From contig CP034975.1 in the NCBI GenBank assembly GCA_004026145.2, forward strand, positions 15,504,955 to 15,568,954: a stretch of 64,000 nucleotides of DNA, given 5' to 3'. The stretch is from Takifugu bimaculatus (lineage: Eukaryota > Chordata > Actinopteri > Tetraodontiformes > Tetraodontidae). Position numbers and translations under genes: made by a program. The number at the start of each line of letters is the position of its first letter. The first letter of the stretch is position 1. Below the pieces are notes generated by a model. That model ran no database searches and was not told where the DNA came from. It worked only from the letters and a program-made list of their open reading frames with translations. This document shows positions 37,500 to 50,827 of this stretch, piece by piece.

Positions 37500-37870
37500 A
37501 TGTGAAATCGCACCTATTTCATCCCCAACCAGCCCCAACCAGCCCCAACCTGTCGAACCTGGCTGGACCTGCTGATGCTCCGCCGGGTCAACTCGACACT
37601 TTTGTCGCGGAGCCGCCGTGAAGGCAGCGGGAAGATTGCGTCTTTTTCCGGTCCGCTCAGGCAGGCGCAGCTCGCTTTTGATCTGCTCGTGCGGACTCGC
37701 GCTCGTTCAGAGGCCTCGTGAATTATTGAAGGCTGCAGCGACTCGGTCCTCCTCCGCCTCACCGCCTTCCTCCCCTCGATTTTATTTTCCATTTCTTGGT
37801 GATCCTGTGAGCCAAAACAAGAGTACAAATCCACGCGACGCCGCGAAGCGGATAAAATATTGATTCCTAA
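37500..37870. promoter_or_regulatory. CpG-rich block upstream of satb2
   Basis: Dense CpG against an AT-rich background, beginning with three CCCCAACCAG-type units (37523-37550). Could be a second satb2 promoter or the start of a divergent non-coding RNA, as human SATB2 has an antisense neighbour (SATB2-AS1). No exon boundary is certain. Confidence 0.35.
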
Positions 37871-37981
37871 AATAATCTTGATGGAATACAAATTCGAATG
37901 ACTGACATGAATAATTGACTCGGTTCTGCGTCCCCATCATGTCTTACGTTCATCATCATGTGTGAAGAACATGATCGTGTC

Positions 37982-38013
<32 letters not shown>

Positions 38014-38279
38014 CTTGTTGTGTGTGAGCGCGCGTGCACTTCCGACCATCCCAGGTATCCAAGGATTAAAGGGAAAAACAAACACCAAAAATCGAACAAG
38101 ACACAACCAGGCCATATATTTTGACCCGGAGATCACAGTCATTTAGATGTGGAAAACATTTTCGATTTAAAGAAGTCGGCAGAATAATTTCGAGGGAAAG
38201 CCAAAGCAAATCTTAATTAATCACAATGTTTGGCTTCACTCAACGTAATTTTCACTTACAGCAAGTAAAAACACACTTG

Positions 38280-38550
38280 ATGTATTTTTAGCCTTTGGGG
38301 GGAGTCGGTCAAAGCCGTGACACAGGGCTTCAGCAGGTCCGCGGCCGCCACTCACGCGTCATCCCGCCAGTGCGTCTCCATCACGCCCGCCGCCTTTGGC
38401 CCCAGACCCAAACACCGCGACAGTGGTGAAGACGACCCGGGTCAGATATCGGCTCGTCACGACCGCCAGAGACCCAATAAATCCCAGTTGGATCACTCTC
38501 ACAACCCGAGGAGATCTCCTGATCTGTCGGAGTAAAACGTGATCTCATCA
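38280..38550. promoter_or_regulatory. Second CpG-rich block, possible alternative first exon
   Basis: CpG-dense, with a minus-strand donor GACGC|gtgagt (exon edge 38356). An exon from about 38500 to 38356 spliced to the acceptor at 30020 would be an alternative satb2 leader. Inference only. Confidence 0.3.
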
Positions 38551-38779
38551 GTCTGACTGGAAGCACTTGACTGATGGCGCTTTTCCATCAGTGTCCCTTT
38601 GGGTTCCCTCAACAGAGGCAGATCATTTCTTTGTTTTAAGCATTGTTTTTGTTTCATTTTGAGAAGGAAATTACAACGGTGAAGACCACGAAATCTGATC
38701 AGACACAAAGTGACGAGGTTTTTCAGGTGAACCGTTGGTTCGTCATAACAAATAAATTAAAGCGTTAAATCAGTCAGAC

Positions 38780-38780
<1 letters not shown>

Positions 38781-38849
<69 letters not shown>

Positions 38850-38877
38850 GTTATTATTATTATTATTATTATTATTG
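38781..38877 (+). repeat. Microsatellite (ATT)n
   Basis: About 32 ATT units with one GTT interruption; no G on the complementary strand apart from one C/G pair. About 2.3 kb upstream of the predicted satb2 first exon, in a generally AT-rich zone. Confidence 0.97.
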
Positions 38878-40890
38878 ATATCATTATCATTATTATTATA
38901 TAGTAATGCATTGCTGAATTAATTATTATGCAAACTGATTTATTAAAAAAGGACAGTGAATGACTAGTTTGTGCTTCTTCTGTGCTTTTATTATCTCTAT
39001 TAAACCGTTAATTCTCCACCTTTAAACCAACCGACACCAAAAATATTTGAGATGAAATAAAGTTATCTCTTTTTTTCTTCGCGTTTGAGCATAAACCGAT
39101 TTCTCTGTGTGTTTCTGTGTAGTTTGGAGTCTTCAGGACTTAAGGAGTTTATTTCACGTCCCCTAACTCACTTATATTTTGCCTGTACTCTGCACGCCGG
39201 GAGTATTTTTAAATAACTTGTTTTTAAAGAACACATCTTGTTTTCGTCAAGCAGGTTTTCTTTCTTGTGCGGCAGTTATTTCTTCTTTTCTAAATCGCCT
39301 TCATGAAGAGGTCAGAGGCTAAACGCGCTAATGTCACGGGTTTATTAAACTGTTAACGTAAAACACGCACCAGTACGAAATAAATACCCCAAACCGACCA
39401 AACTAATAATATTAATAATAAAAATAATATTGGCAATAGACATTTTTCTTCGAACGCAAACGGATTTTATAAATAAATCTACTATTTGATGATCACATAT
39501 AGTTATAGGCCTATAATCGTTTACATTTTTTTGTACATTTAAAGTACATATATAAATAATGTGTCCTCGTTTTTTATGCTTACATTGTTTTTATTGATTG
39601 GTTGTATATTGCACCTTTTAATCAATATTTTAAAGCAAACAATTGGTCAATTAAATTAATCATATTTTCTAAAAATGTAAATAACGACCATAGCAAAGCA
39701 ATTAAGTTATAATTTAATGTAATAATGGCTTTCCTTTACAAAATTCCAAACTATCACAATGGAAATATTTGTGCCTAGAATTTACTGAATAATAGATGAA
39801 GATGTGACACCTTTAAAAAATAAAAGTACTTGTTGCTATGAAACCATTGTTTTATGTAGTTATACACCTTTAGAACGCCTCCCAAAAATGTCTGCCATTT
39901 ATTACTGGGTCCCTCCATTGGCCCCGATTGAGCTTATTATTTTTTAATATTGTAGTGAAGACTCATTTAATGACTAAACATTTCATGCTGACATGTGTCA
40001 TTTGGAAATATCAGAAATCTACTCCTGCACATGCTCATTGAGTACAGATATTTGTTTTGCTTCGGCTAAAAGCTCCGTTGCTCATTTTCGTCACAATAAC
40101 TCCTTACCTGAAATCAAATCCGCCTGCTTTGAAAAGGAGGGAATGCACAACGGAGTGGAAGGCAGCACTCTGCACTATATCACAGCTCGCAAGTATTTGA
40201 CAGTTGGAATTATCTGTAAATACTCCATTAAACTACATATTAGTTCCTCTCCTGTGCCTCAAGGCCCACTTCTGGGAAGATTTACAAGTCATAACACACA
40301 TTTGTTAAAAAAAAAAAAGAATTTCATTTCTCATTTGAAAAGAATTTAAGAAGGGGGAGGGGGTTGATTGGGGCCCATAAGCAACAAAACAGTGGAGGTT
40401 TTATGACATTTTGAAGTGTTTAGGGGCCAGGGGTGAATTCTAATGGAACAAGAGGCAGGTCCAGACATTCGCTAACGACTCCCTGAATTTGTCAAAATGA
40501 TTGAAAAGGTTAGACGACTTCATGGTGCAAATTAAAATTTAATGGTACATTTGAGAGAAATTTAATTCTTTCTCTGCGTGTGTATTCAAGGGTTTGTCTA
40601 TACAAATGAAATGTTCTCACACTGCATAGTTTTTCCAATTGTAGCCCCATTGTGGGAGCTGAAACTGTCACACAAAAAATATATGAAGAGAGAGATGATG
40701 CTGTGCAACACACACACACACACACACATAGACAAACTCACATAGAATTCCTACCATGAAACGCTCACAGAATATTGCATCCATTACCAACTTTGTTGTC
40801 AGTAAACATCCCCAACTCTTCAATATATAGGAACAAGTGAAGGGGCTTATGGGAAAAAAGGGTTAGGAATTTTGAATGGTTTCACTTCCC

Positions 40891-40933
40891 ACACACAGAT
40901 ACACACACACACACACACACAGACACACACACA
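40891..40933 (+). repeat. Microsatellite (CA)n, interrupted
   Basis: CA units with two GA interruptions; a similar shorter tract lies at 40707-40729. Confidence 0.9.
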
Positions 40934-43900
40934 TGCTTCCCCCATGTGGGTGGAGTCAGAGGTTTGAAAGGAGATGTCAATCATTGACTGTCATCCACCA
41001 ATGAGGAAGCTTTAGTGTCCCAATGTAATGTGCAGTGATTCCTCTAAAGAAAGTTAATGATTAAAATGTGCAGTGTGTGTGTGTGTGAGTGTGTGTGTCA
41101 GACTGATAGTGATCTGGCTGGCAGTGTCAGGTCAGGGGTGACCCCCATCACTGTGATCTTGGTGTTATTGCCTGCTGCCCTTGAATGAGTTAGCGTAGCG
41201 CACTGTGCATCAGCTGTCCTGTGCACTTCCTTTCTCGCACACACATGTGCAAACTCTGCTCAGACAGAGGCTTCTGAGGGTCACTTCCACATGTGTCGAT
41301 GAGCGACCTCATCTTGGCTCGGAGGACAAGAACACAAATGGCCCTGAGGCTGTTTTACAGGGGCTCTATCTGATGCACCGATTTTTAAAAGAGCAGCACG
41401 CAAGACGCCCCTCTGGTGGATGGAACACTCTCATATGTAAATGATGTGATACGGTTGTGCAGGAGTGAAACAGATACAATTGCGCAACCATGCACACTTG
41501 TCGACGAATGTGTGTTTTTCTGTGTTTACTCTTGTAACAGATCTCATGGTGTCAGATTGGCCGTCTAAGAAACAGATTATTTCAAGGGGCCGATTTGCAT
41601 CAAACATTCCTGCAAAAACATACAAAACCATAAGAATGAACACAAATATGCAAGGGCAGAGAATGTTATTCTCTGAGGGTCAAATATTAGTTCTCTTCGT
41701 GCACGTGTTCATTATGAGAGCAAAAAATACAGATGAAACAAAAGAAGAAGAAAACCATTTCAATAGACAACATTTTTTCAGCTTCATTAAAATGGACAAA
41801 TGTCCAGCCATTCTTTGTCCGATGAATCCTTTGTCTGTGAATATCTAACTCTTTTTATCTAACAACCTTTTTTAGAGGCTTTGGGAGGGAAAAGAGAGTT
41901 TGGGAGGCGTCTGAGTATGAGATTGGCTCACTGACCCCCTTTACAGTACAGCACCATGGGGACAACACATGGGGGAACGGGGGTGGGTTTACACTGCATG
42001 TCAAGGACACTTGAGGATTTCCCCAGGCAAATGGGAATGATGAAGCAGCCAGAGGGAGGTCTGCCTCAGCCAAATCCCATCAAAGAGTAAATCAGCTCCT
42101 GAAGACTCATCCTAATGCTGAGAACAAGATTAGAGGAATCATCACCTCTGGTCTGTGCTGGTGACGAGACACTCAACAGCTATAATCACCTGGCCGAAGA
42201 AATCACTGACAGGGCGAGACAGTTCTTTCCCACGTCTGTCTCTGAGGACTGTTGCACAGAAGGACGAGAGATCCCAAAGAACATGAGGAAGACAGCTTCA
42301 CTTCAGTCAACACATCATTTAAAATAAAACGTTAGAGAGAAAACATACCAGTGGCGGGAAAAGATTGCACTAAAAGACATCCCAGGACAAACGGAGCAAG
42401 ATGGCTGCCAATACAGATGTGGCAAATACCAAAGGAGGGTTCAGAGAAGATGTGGAGAAATCAGAAGATGGTTTCTGTGGTAAATGAGGCAGTTTGGGGG
42501 CTCCAGTAGATTCCAAGGATGTCTTTGGATTTGGCCTCACCAATGATTGGCCAACTCATCGCACACCAGTGGCTGCAGGTAATCTTTCAAACAGGGGAGG
42601 CTGGCGGCCACCAGCAAGAATGATAGAACAAATCAACCAAACAATATTAAAATGGTGAGATCTTGCTAAACTGAAGCAGGGACATACAATGAGTGTGTTT
42701 TATTTGCAGGGTGAGGAATGAAGAATGGAAATAGTCAAGCAGCTTCACCAAGCAAATACTTAGAAATGGGTTCCAGTTTGTCTTTGGACTTCACTGGCAA
42801 CATCCACGATGGGACTGAGCTCCCATCTCTAAAAGCTGTCAATCAAAGAAGGAATTCAGCCTTTCTACTCCAGAGCCTTATGAGAATTTGACAAAATTAA
42901 TCAAGAGGGTGGACTTGCGATAAGTGGCCCATTCTGGACGTACTCTTCTTCAAGATGAACGTGTGCTAATGTCAACACAACAGTAGCTGTCTGAGCATTT
43001 CATTTTTTTTGACATTTTAGGGAAGCTGAGCTTCATTTGCGGTCTTCCACAAATCACCTGCGTTGTACGCTGGGTCAGCACAGAGTCCCAGAGTTTCTGA
43101 CAGTCCGCACTAAGCCTCCCGATTTGGTCTGTGATGTCGCCTCCATGGGAGCAGCAGGAACATCCCAGAGTAGAGTAACGCTTCACAGTATCACACCTCA
43201 AACCAACAAGGGTTTTTAATCCCCTACAGGAAGTTCAAGATCATCTTCCTGAACATGACGACTTCATGATTTCAGAAGGTTGTCCAACAGCACACATCAC
43301 ATGACTACGAAACACAGAACACTGTTCTTTATACTCTCCTTTGTTTCGTGGCGTAAAGGATCAGATATATGTCGTAGGTCTAAATAAATTTGTATCTTGA
43401 GTGGACGCGAACATGATGGATGCAGCTCGGCATTAATGTAAACATGAAGTGGTCTGGTCTGGTTTGACATGTGGAATTCTGTGCGTGTTTTGTGTGTTAG
43501 TGTGTCCTTGGGCTTGCGTGTGTCTGTGTGTTATCAGAAAGGTCCTTTTTCACCTTATTTTATTTGACTGCCGGTACCAAGAGGCTGAAGGATTGACCTG
43601 TTATTGTAGCTGCAGAACCAATGTGTAATCATCGGAGTAAATAAAAAAGAAACTGAACCTGATGCTTGTTTATGGAAAAATATTCATTAAATCTGGAGCT
43701 GATTAGGCTGTCACATTTTTTTTTTGACACAAGGAATTATGAACAAAGAGAAGCAAAAGATCAAGGTAATTGCAAGTTTATACAATGTTTGCGTCCATCA
43801 TTAAAAAAGTGCCTTTTCTGTTGTTCATCGTTGCAGACAGCTGAGGTGACCACGGCTGAAATATCGACTTTAAAACACGGCTCAAGAAAGTTTTTGGAGT

Positions 43901-44932
43901 CAGGACTCAAACACAAAAAGAGTTGAACTATTGATCTGATCTGCTGCACCCATTGTTCCTTTCACTGTTCATGTGGTTTAACTAAATTATTAGGAAGAGG
44001 CTTGTTTAAAAAATAAATGGTTCCAAACAATTATTTTAAACCAATTCAAATATGCAGGAAACTAATTTTATAGATTTTAGAGAAGTTTCCTTTATTTTTG
44101 ATCAGCATTATTTAGATCTTTCTCTGTGTTGCTTCATGGGCTCCTTTGGTTTGAAATAGGAAATGTACATTTATGAGCACAGTATTGATCGTATCATTAT
44201 TATCATCATAATTATTTGTTATTCATTTAATTATTAACAATTTGAAAATATTTCTGTTTGTTTTTTAATTAGAGATTTTAATTCACATTTGAAATGAAAT
44301 GAATGAAATGTTTTGTCCAATTTTCTCATTTGGACACTCTCACGGTCTCAGTGTTCCCCGTGCAGGAACCTAAGCGCACAGTAGAAGTGCTCTAGGTTCA
44401 TCTATGATCGCTCATGTTAGGAGGCGTCGTGCCGTCAGGCTCCAACCTCAGCACACTCAGCTTCAGTCTGGGCTGTTTGGCTTCCTAATGCACTTGGTTT
44501 CATGACCGAGGTGGAAGTGAGACGGTCTCATTAAAGTTTTTCCTCACTGAGACACCTCTACTCGTCTCCTGCAGCTGCACATTACACTATAGAACATTAC
44601 AGTATATTGTAGATAAGACAAATCACTTTAACCTTATCAATGTCTTTGACCTGGGTATTTTTACGGTTGGGGTCCCTCCCTGTAAAACTCTGCTGGGGCA
44701 TCTGTCACGTAAGCAGGTGTTTCAGGGGATTTATCTGAAAAATCAAATTGTAGCGAAAAATATTATTGTTAAGCATTCTAATGCTGCACAATTTATAAAC
44801 ACCGTACTGGTTTATGACCACGGCACAAAATATTAAGTGTACGTCTAGTTTTTCAATATATGAGAGACCTTGAAGAAGATGATTTGAGAAGCTTATTCTT
44901 AACTTGACCAAATCCCAGTGAGGAGACTCCTG

Positions 44933-44989
44933 TGTGGGAGACCCCCATCAGTGTGGGAGACCCCCATCAGTGTGGGAGACCCCCATCAG
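44933..44989 (+). repeat. Tandem repeat, 3 x 19 bp
   Basis: Three identical copies of TGTGGGAGACCCCCATCAG. Perfect identity suggests recent expansion. Confidence 0.97.
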
Positions 44990-47900
44990 GACGAGCAGCA
45001 GAACGAGGGGCTTTGGGGTTTATGATGAATCGCCTTATGATGAATTGGCGGCACATGGACACGCACCATTTCAGAATCCCTTCCCAATACTTCAGGCAGC
45101 AGCACACGCTTCATTGGAGTTGTTTGCTTGGCGGACTGTCTGATAATGGGAGCTGCTGCAGACATGAGATGAAGTGAATAAAGTTCGACTAAGAGTAAAC
45201 AGTCCCAAGAGCAGGAACCTTTGAAATGGATGCCAACCGGTGTCTCAGATGTAATGTATGTTGGGCTTTTTGTTCTTCCTTGAGGATCTGAAGCATTTCT
45301 CCTTCAGTGAGCTCTGTAAATATGCTGTAAGGGGAAAATGTGAAGGAAAAAGCAAGCTGCTTTCTAAACGTAGAGATAACACGGATATTAATCAGGATTC
45401 ATCCTTTATCTCCAACACCGGAGGGAGGCAACATATAGCCAGACTTGTGGGTGCTACGACTGTCTCACACCACTGTATTCTGACTGTGATCTTCACTCCA
45501 GGGTTCAATAATATTTAAACCGTGTAGTCCTACAAACAAGCTACATATTTCCGTTTGTACCACTCAAATATATCAGTGATTGTGATATTTTTTGATGAAG
45601 ACAGAATTTATCTTCTGTACAGAGCAGGATCTTCTATTCTTACCCCAAACACCAGTTCCCCACCATTACTTTTTATGTTAAGTACCAATGTCCCTTTGTT
45701 ACTTCACATCATAGGTTTCTCTAATTAAAATGGCCATGCTGTTGTGTGTAGTAGAGATCTGGCAGCTCTTCTTAGACCATGCTTTAATATTGGTATGATC
45801 TGATTAAATGGAGCACTCTGCCTCCTAAATTGTATTATTTTTTATTTTTCCTTTAAGTCCGCTGTCTTCCATGTGGGCAAACATACTATAACTGATTTCA
45901 TCTTTCCCCAGGGCAGTTTGTTGTGTACCATAATGGCCCGCTTTAGTTCAAACAGGGTAAGAGAAAAATCTAAATTGCCTCCTGGTGTACTCTGTCTAAC
46001 CACTGCAGATGGGGGTTGTACCTACATAATGTATACTCTCTCAGGTTTGGAGTTAAAAGGCAGAAGCAGCAGCCTGTGAATGAATACCAACCACAGGAGA
46101 TTTAAGCTCCCAGACAACTTTGACTGAGGTATCAGACCTTTATTAGCCTGTCAGGGTCATGGCTTGTTTACAGCGTCATTAGGAAAGGTCAGATGAGGCA
46201 AATTTTAAAGTTGTATAAATACCCAGACTCGTCCTAACAATCAGCAGACGGGTTCCTCTGAGCCTAGCCCCCTGAAAATGAAACTGAAGGATACCCCAGA
46301 ACAGGAGAGGACTAGTAGAAGATGGCAAACTGTTTACAGGTTCCCGTTCATGTTGGAATGTAAATAATAAATAACAGTTAACAGTAAGAGTGAAGGTCTA
46401 GATAAGGTCTGAAAAACCAAGAACAATATCAGCAAAATGCAACAATTAACACCAACACCAGAGCAACACTATGAGCAAGGCATTTCTCCACTAAATGCTT
46501 CCTAGCAAGCTTCCGTCCCTGTTCGTTGATTCTCAAATATTTCCATATACTGGTCTAACCATAATCATTTGTGTTTAGTCTCCCCTTATTAAGGCTACTT
46601 TAGTCACTATAAAGCTATTTTTGTCTACATTTCTTTGTTTTTCTGTATCCCTCATCTTCGTTGCTGTCCTCTTTCTCTACCCGTTTGGGTACGTGTCTAG
46701 CTGCTTCTGCGGGGGCTATCCCCTGGGAAACTTCGATTTTCTGCTTCTCTGCTGCCATTTTGCTGGCCTTGCATCTACAATGAGCTGAGCCATGTTCTTC
46801 TCCAGAAGATCATCACTTCAGCTGAGCTGCCTGCGTGTCTAAACGGTGCTACCTCACGCCTGTACGTCTGTGTCTATGGTCCGACTCAAGGTCTGACATC
46901 ACACACTCCTCTACCTTATTCCTGTTTTTACCACATTTTGCTTGAGTCTCCTTTGCTTTTATATTAATAAAAAGCATTACTGTGGAATTTTTACACCTAT
47001 TCAATAACATTCTGGCATACAGTCCACAATAAACCATTACAGGGAATCCCAGGCACTAAAATATTAATTGATTTGTCAGCTGAGCCATGAAAAGCTTGTT
47101 AACAATATAACTACAATCAGCTCAAAATAAATATTTCAATATTTCATCCGTTCACTCAATGATGGAAGGAAATGAAAGGGTTTTAATGTTCCACCAGTGT
47201 GGACGGTAATATGACAGCTATTGATTGTGGGCAGTGCTCAGAGAATCACCTGACCGATCGGGTGATAGCAGGTAGTAAAGCTCAGCCCTCATTGTTTCCT
47301 GCTCTTGTTTGGCCATTGCCATGACACTGTGTGGGTGTCCACAGTCAACAAGCAGCTCGCAATCTTTCATTAGATCAGACGCTATTAGGGTGGAGAAGAG
47401 ACGTTGAGCAAACAGGATAGCTGCCTTTAAAACCGGGTTATCTAATCTCGTCAACAGGGATGAGCTGGACTTTGGAGTTGTAGCAGAGACAGTCAGGGCA
47501 GTGTGTACATAATTACTGTTTGAGAATAAAACACCACCAGAGACCAAAGACCACGCAAGGGTCCCCATTGGTCAATTGCTGGGACGCCGGCTTTTGGGGT
47601 CTGAGTTTTATGAGCCGGGATCAGATAAGGGTTTGTGGAGGCACTTGGAGAGGGTCAGACGATGTTTGGTGCTGAGCAGGAGGGATGTGATCCTGATCGG
47701 GGCGGGATTAGAATGATTGAATTACAACGCAAACCTGTTTCCTGCCGTTGGATTTAAGGATCGGCTCAAATGTTTTACATATAAATGAATCAAGTTCATT
47801 TAATGGTTTTGCATTTCACAACTCACATGAGTATTGTGTGGAGTGTAGCCTCCATTTACACCTCGACATCCAGACATTCCACCTCCCACTTCAGGAGTTT

Positions 47901-50608
47901 CATTCCATATTTAGATCGACTGTTTTACTCTATAGTTCCTAGATTTGCCTTAGTAACAAAATGAAAATACATTCATTTATTATAAATTCATTTTTTAAGT
48001 GTAATGTCTGTTTAATGCATGTTATTCTCTCCACTAGTGTACATTGTATAATAATGTAGAATTTAAAATCTAATAGAATATCTTAGACAGACAGGTGGGC
48101 CAACAATTCGTCCACTCAGACATCTGCCTCTTCTTCTACACACTCTCAGCTGTGGTTTAGCCTCAGGAGGTCGACCCTGATGGCGAACAGATATCATTCA
48201 AAAACCAAAGCAGCGGCTTTGTGACAAATTAATGACCCAATGGCTGAAGTAGTTGCAAATGAAGCTGACCCCTTAGCTACCAGACCGGTGTGTGTTTCCT
48301 TTATCGATCCCTTGCTGCAGTGGCGGTGGGGGGGGGGGGAGCTTCACACACAGGAGGAGCGGGTAAACCGAGATGAGCAGTGGAACAACACGTTTGATTT
48401 GACGGATTTGCAGCTCAGTCTTGGACAGGGATGTGGATCAGCATCTATTTCCGTAGATATCCCAGTATGCCACAGCAACTAAAGGTTGATGCCCTGAGGG
48501 GAATAAATGATGGGATAGCAGCTGATTGGTGGTACTAACGGATGGTGCCACCCTGGTGGCTGCAGAGAAGGAGAAGTTGATGCTGCCTGTGTGATGCTTG
48601 CAGGCACCCTTGACTTGATGACATGTAGCTACATTTAAGTTATCACCTTTTTAATTTATTAGAAATAAAGCAACCACATATCCATGACTGTGAGCGCTGC
48701 TGGCAGAAACACAGGTTCATACTTGGTTTCCTCAAATCCTCTAGGTAATGTTACCCCCCCCATTGCCCTTTGTTAGACCTCCTGTGCTCTGCCATCCTCT
48801 CCGTCTTGCTCTCTGTCTTCTCTTTGGCTGAGTGCTGAGGTCCTGGCTCTGGGGACAAAAGGAACTGGCCCAGCCTGGCCCGGCCCAGCCTGCCCAGCAT
48901 CAGGTTAAGTGCCTCTGACAGCCCACCGCACAGTTATTAACTGTGATCTACCACCACAGGGCCTTGGACCCTGCACGGAGAGGAGGGGTCCACAAGAGGG
49001 CTTTGCTCTGAGCACAAAGACCGCTTTCACTTCGCTCACATACCAAACCCAATACATATTTTAATACATATTTTACATCATTTCATATCCTGCACCTACA
49101 GTTTGTATAACATGGCCAAAGTCACACGTTGCTGGAAAAGCTGAGACGTCTTCCTGAAGATGCAGACACACCGAGCCGCCTCATCAGCGCTGTGCTGCAT
49201 ATGGAATCCTGTCTGTATATGTGTGGTTTACATCCATATAGGTGGTCTGTTTGTCCTGCGATCGGCCTCCAACATCCACCCACCCTCCCTCCCTCCCGAC
49301 CCCCCCACCCCAGGATGTGGGTGACCAGAGAGTCATCAGCCTCTTTAAACAACAGCACAGCATGGGTCATTAAATGACAAAACCAGGAGAGGAATAAATA
49401 AATATTATGGAATGGAGGAAAGAGAGAGGGGGGGGGGGGGGGTACACTCTCTCTGTTTAGTTCAGAGAAAGAAGCAGGCATAAACAGCAGTGAGTAGGAG
49501 GCCTTTAAGTCCCCAAACAGCCCTTTTTCTGTCTTAAATGGGCCATAATGTAAGCTCCTTCATTTCATTGTTAAATAGCTGGAGCTTTTCCTTTGAGCTG
49601 ACTGGCTCTAATAGAGCGGCTCGAGCCTGCAGCGGGGAGGTGATGGATGTCCCCGGCAGCGCTCTAAGTTGCGCGGGGTGACGGCACCACCGACTCTCAT
49701 TTTCATCACAAAAACTTTGTGTTGTGCTGAAATCCTTCAAGTTTAAACTCCCTTGTCACACCTTATATTTGCTTATTGGTTCTCTGTCAAATGTTGATCC
49801 ACAATATGCACAACATTTTAAATGTTTTCTTACACTCTATTGTGCTTGAAATCGCTCTTAGACACTAGTACACACACAAAAGCATGCACACGTATACACA
49901 CACGCGTTACAGATGCTGAAAGACGTATAAAACTATGGCTTAATTACTATTGTGAGTTTTAAGGAAAATTTTCCAGTCTGACTATTCCTAACACAAATCT
50001 GACCGTTGGTGATTCAGAGTAGTCAGAGATTAAAGTTATGATTTGTGGAACAAAGAAACAACCAAAGGCTTTACCACCCCCAGTCTTCTTCCTTAGGAGT
50101 TAACCTGTAACCAACTATAAACACATCTAGACGGGTTTAAGAATTTATGTTCCTATAGAAAGTGGAAACACTGGCAAGTGCTGTACATATTTACTATACA
50201 TATTACATATTTATTACATGCTGTAGACCATAAAGTTGATATCCATTCATTGATGTGTAGCAGAATAGCAGCATTTTTTCAGTCCTCAAAGAGCTGATTC
50301 TCCTTTTCTCTGTTTCTGTCTCTGTCACACATGTCAAAGCCACCTCCTCCATCAATATCTTGTCAATATAGATGCACAAAAGTGTCAATAAGTGCAGGTC
50401 AACATAAAAATCTAAGCCAAAGTCCTTTTATTAGTACAACTGTTAACATTTTATATTTTCTATATTTCAAATGGTTTTAGCTAAAACAATAAAACAATGT
50501 TGAACTGCAGGATTACTGTCTGTGCCTAATGCTCTGCAGCTCGTTTGGGATCCTGACAAATCAGGCGGCATTAACCAAACAGTGAGGGTCAGTTCAGGTT
50601 GGCGCCAG

Positions 50609-50659
50609 ACACACGCACACGCACACGCGCGCGCGCGCACACACACACACACACGCACA
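50609..50659 (+). repeat. (CA)n/(CG)n alternating tract
   Basis: CA units flank about six CG units (near 50626-50638), an alternating purine-pyrimidine run favourable to Z-DNA. Confidence 0.92.
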
Positions 50660-50747
50660 GAGGATTGCCTGCACCTCTCTTAACCCCGCAGCTATACTTA
50701 TAATCATTAAAGTCAGGGTCAAGTATGATCCCTGTGCTTATCTGCGG

Positions 50748-50749
<2 letters not shown>

Positions 50750-50814
<65 letters not shown>

Positions 50815-50827
50815 CGTGTGCGTGTGC
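50750..50827 (+). repeat. Microsatellite (TG)n
   Basis: About 30 TG units grading into CGTG units, 90 bp after the CA/CG tract at 50609 and of opposite strand sense, so the two could form a hairpin or a local recombination site. Confidence 0.95.

Noticed and set aside
41465..41848. 127-codon plus-strand open frame
   Set aside because: Low-complexity, Lys/Asn/Phe-rich translation of AT-rich DNA without recognisable domain; more likely non-coding, possibly conserved regulatory DNA.
47218..47568. 116-codon minus-strand open frame in the gene-free region
   Set aside because: No family similarity, no splice or promoter context; about the length expected by chance in a region of this size.
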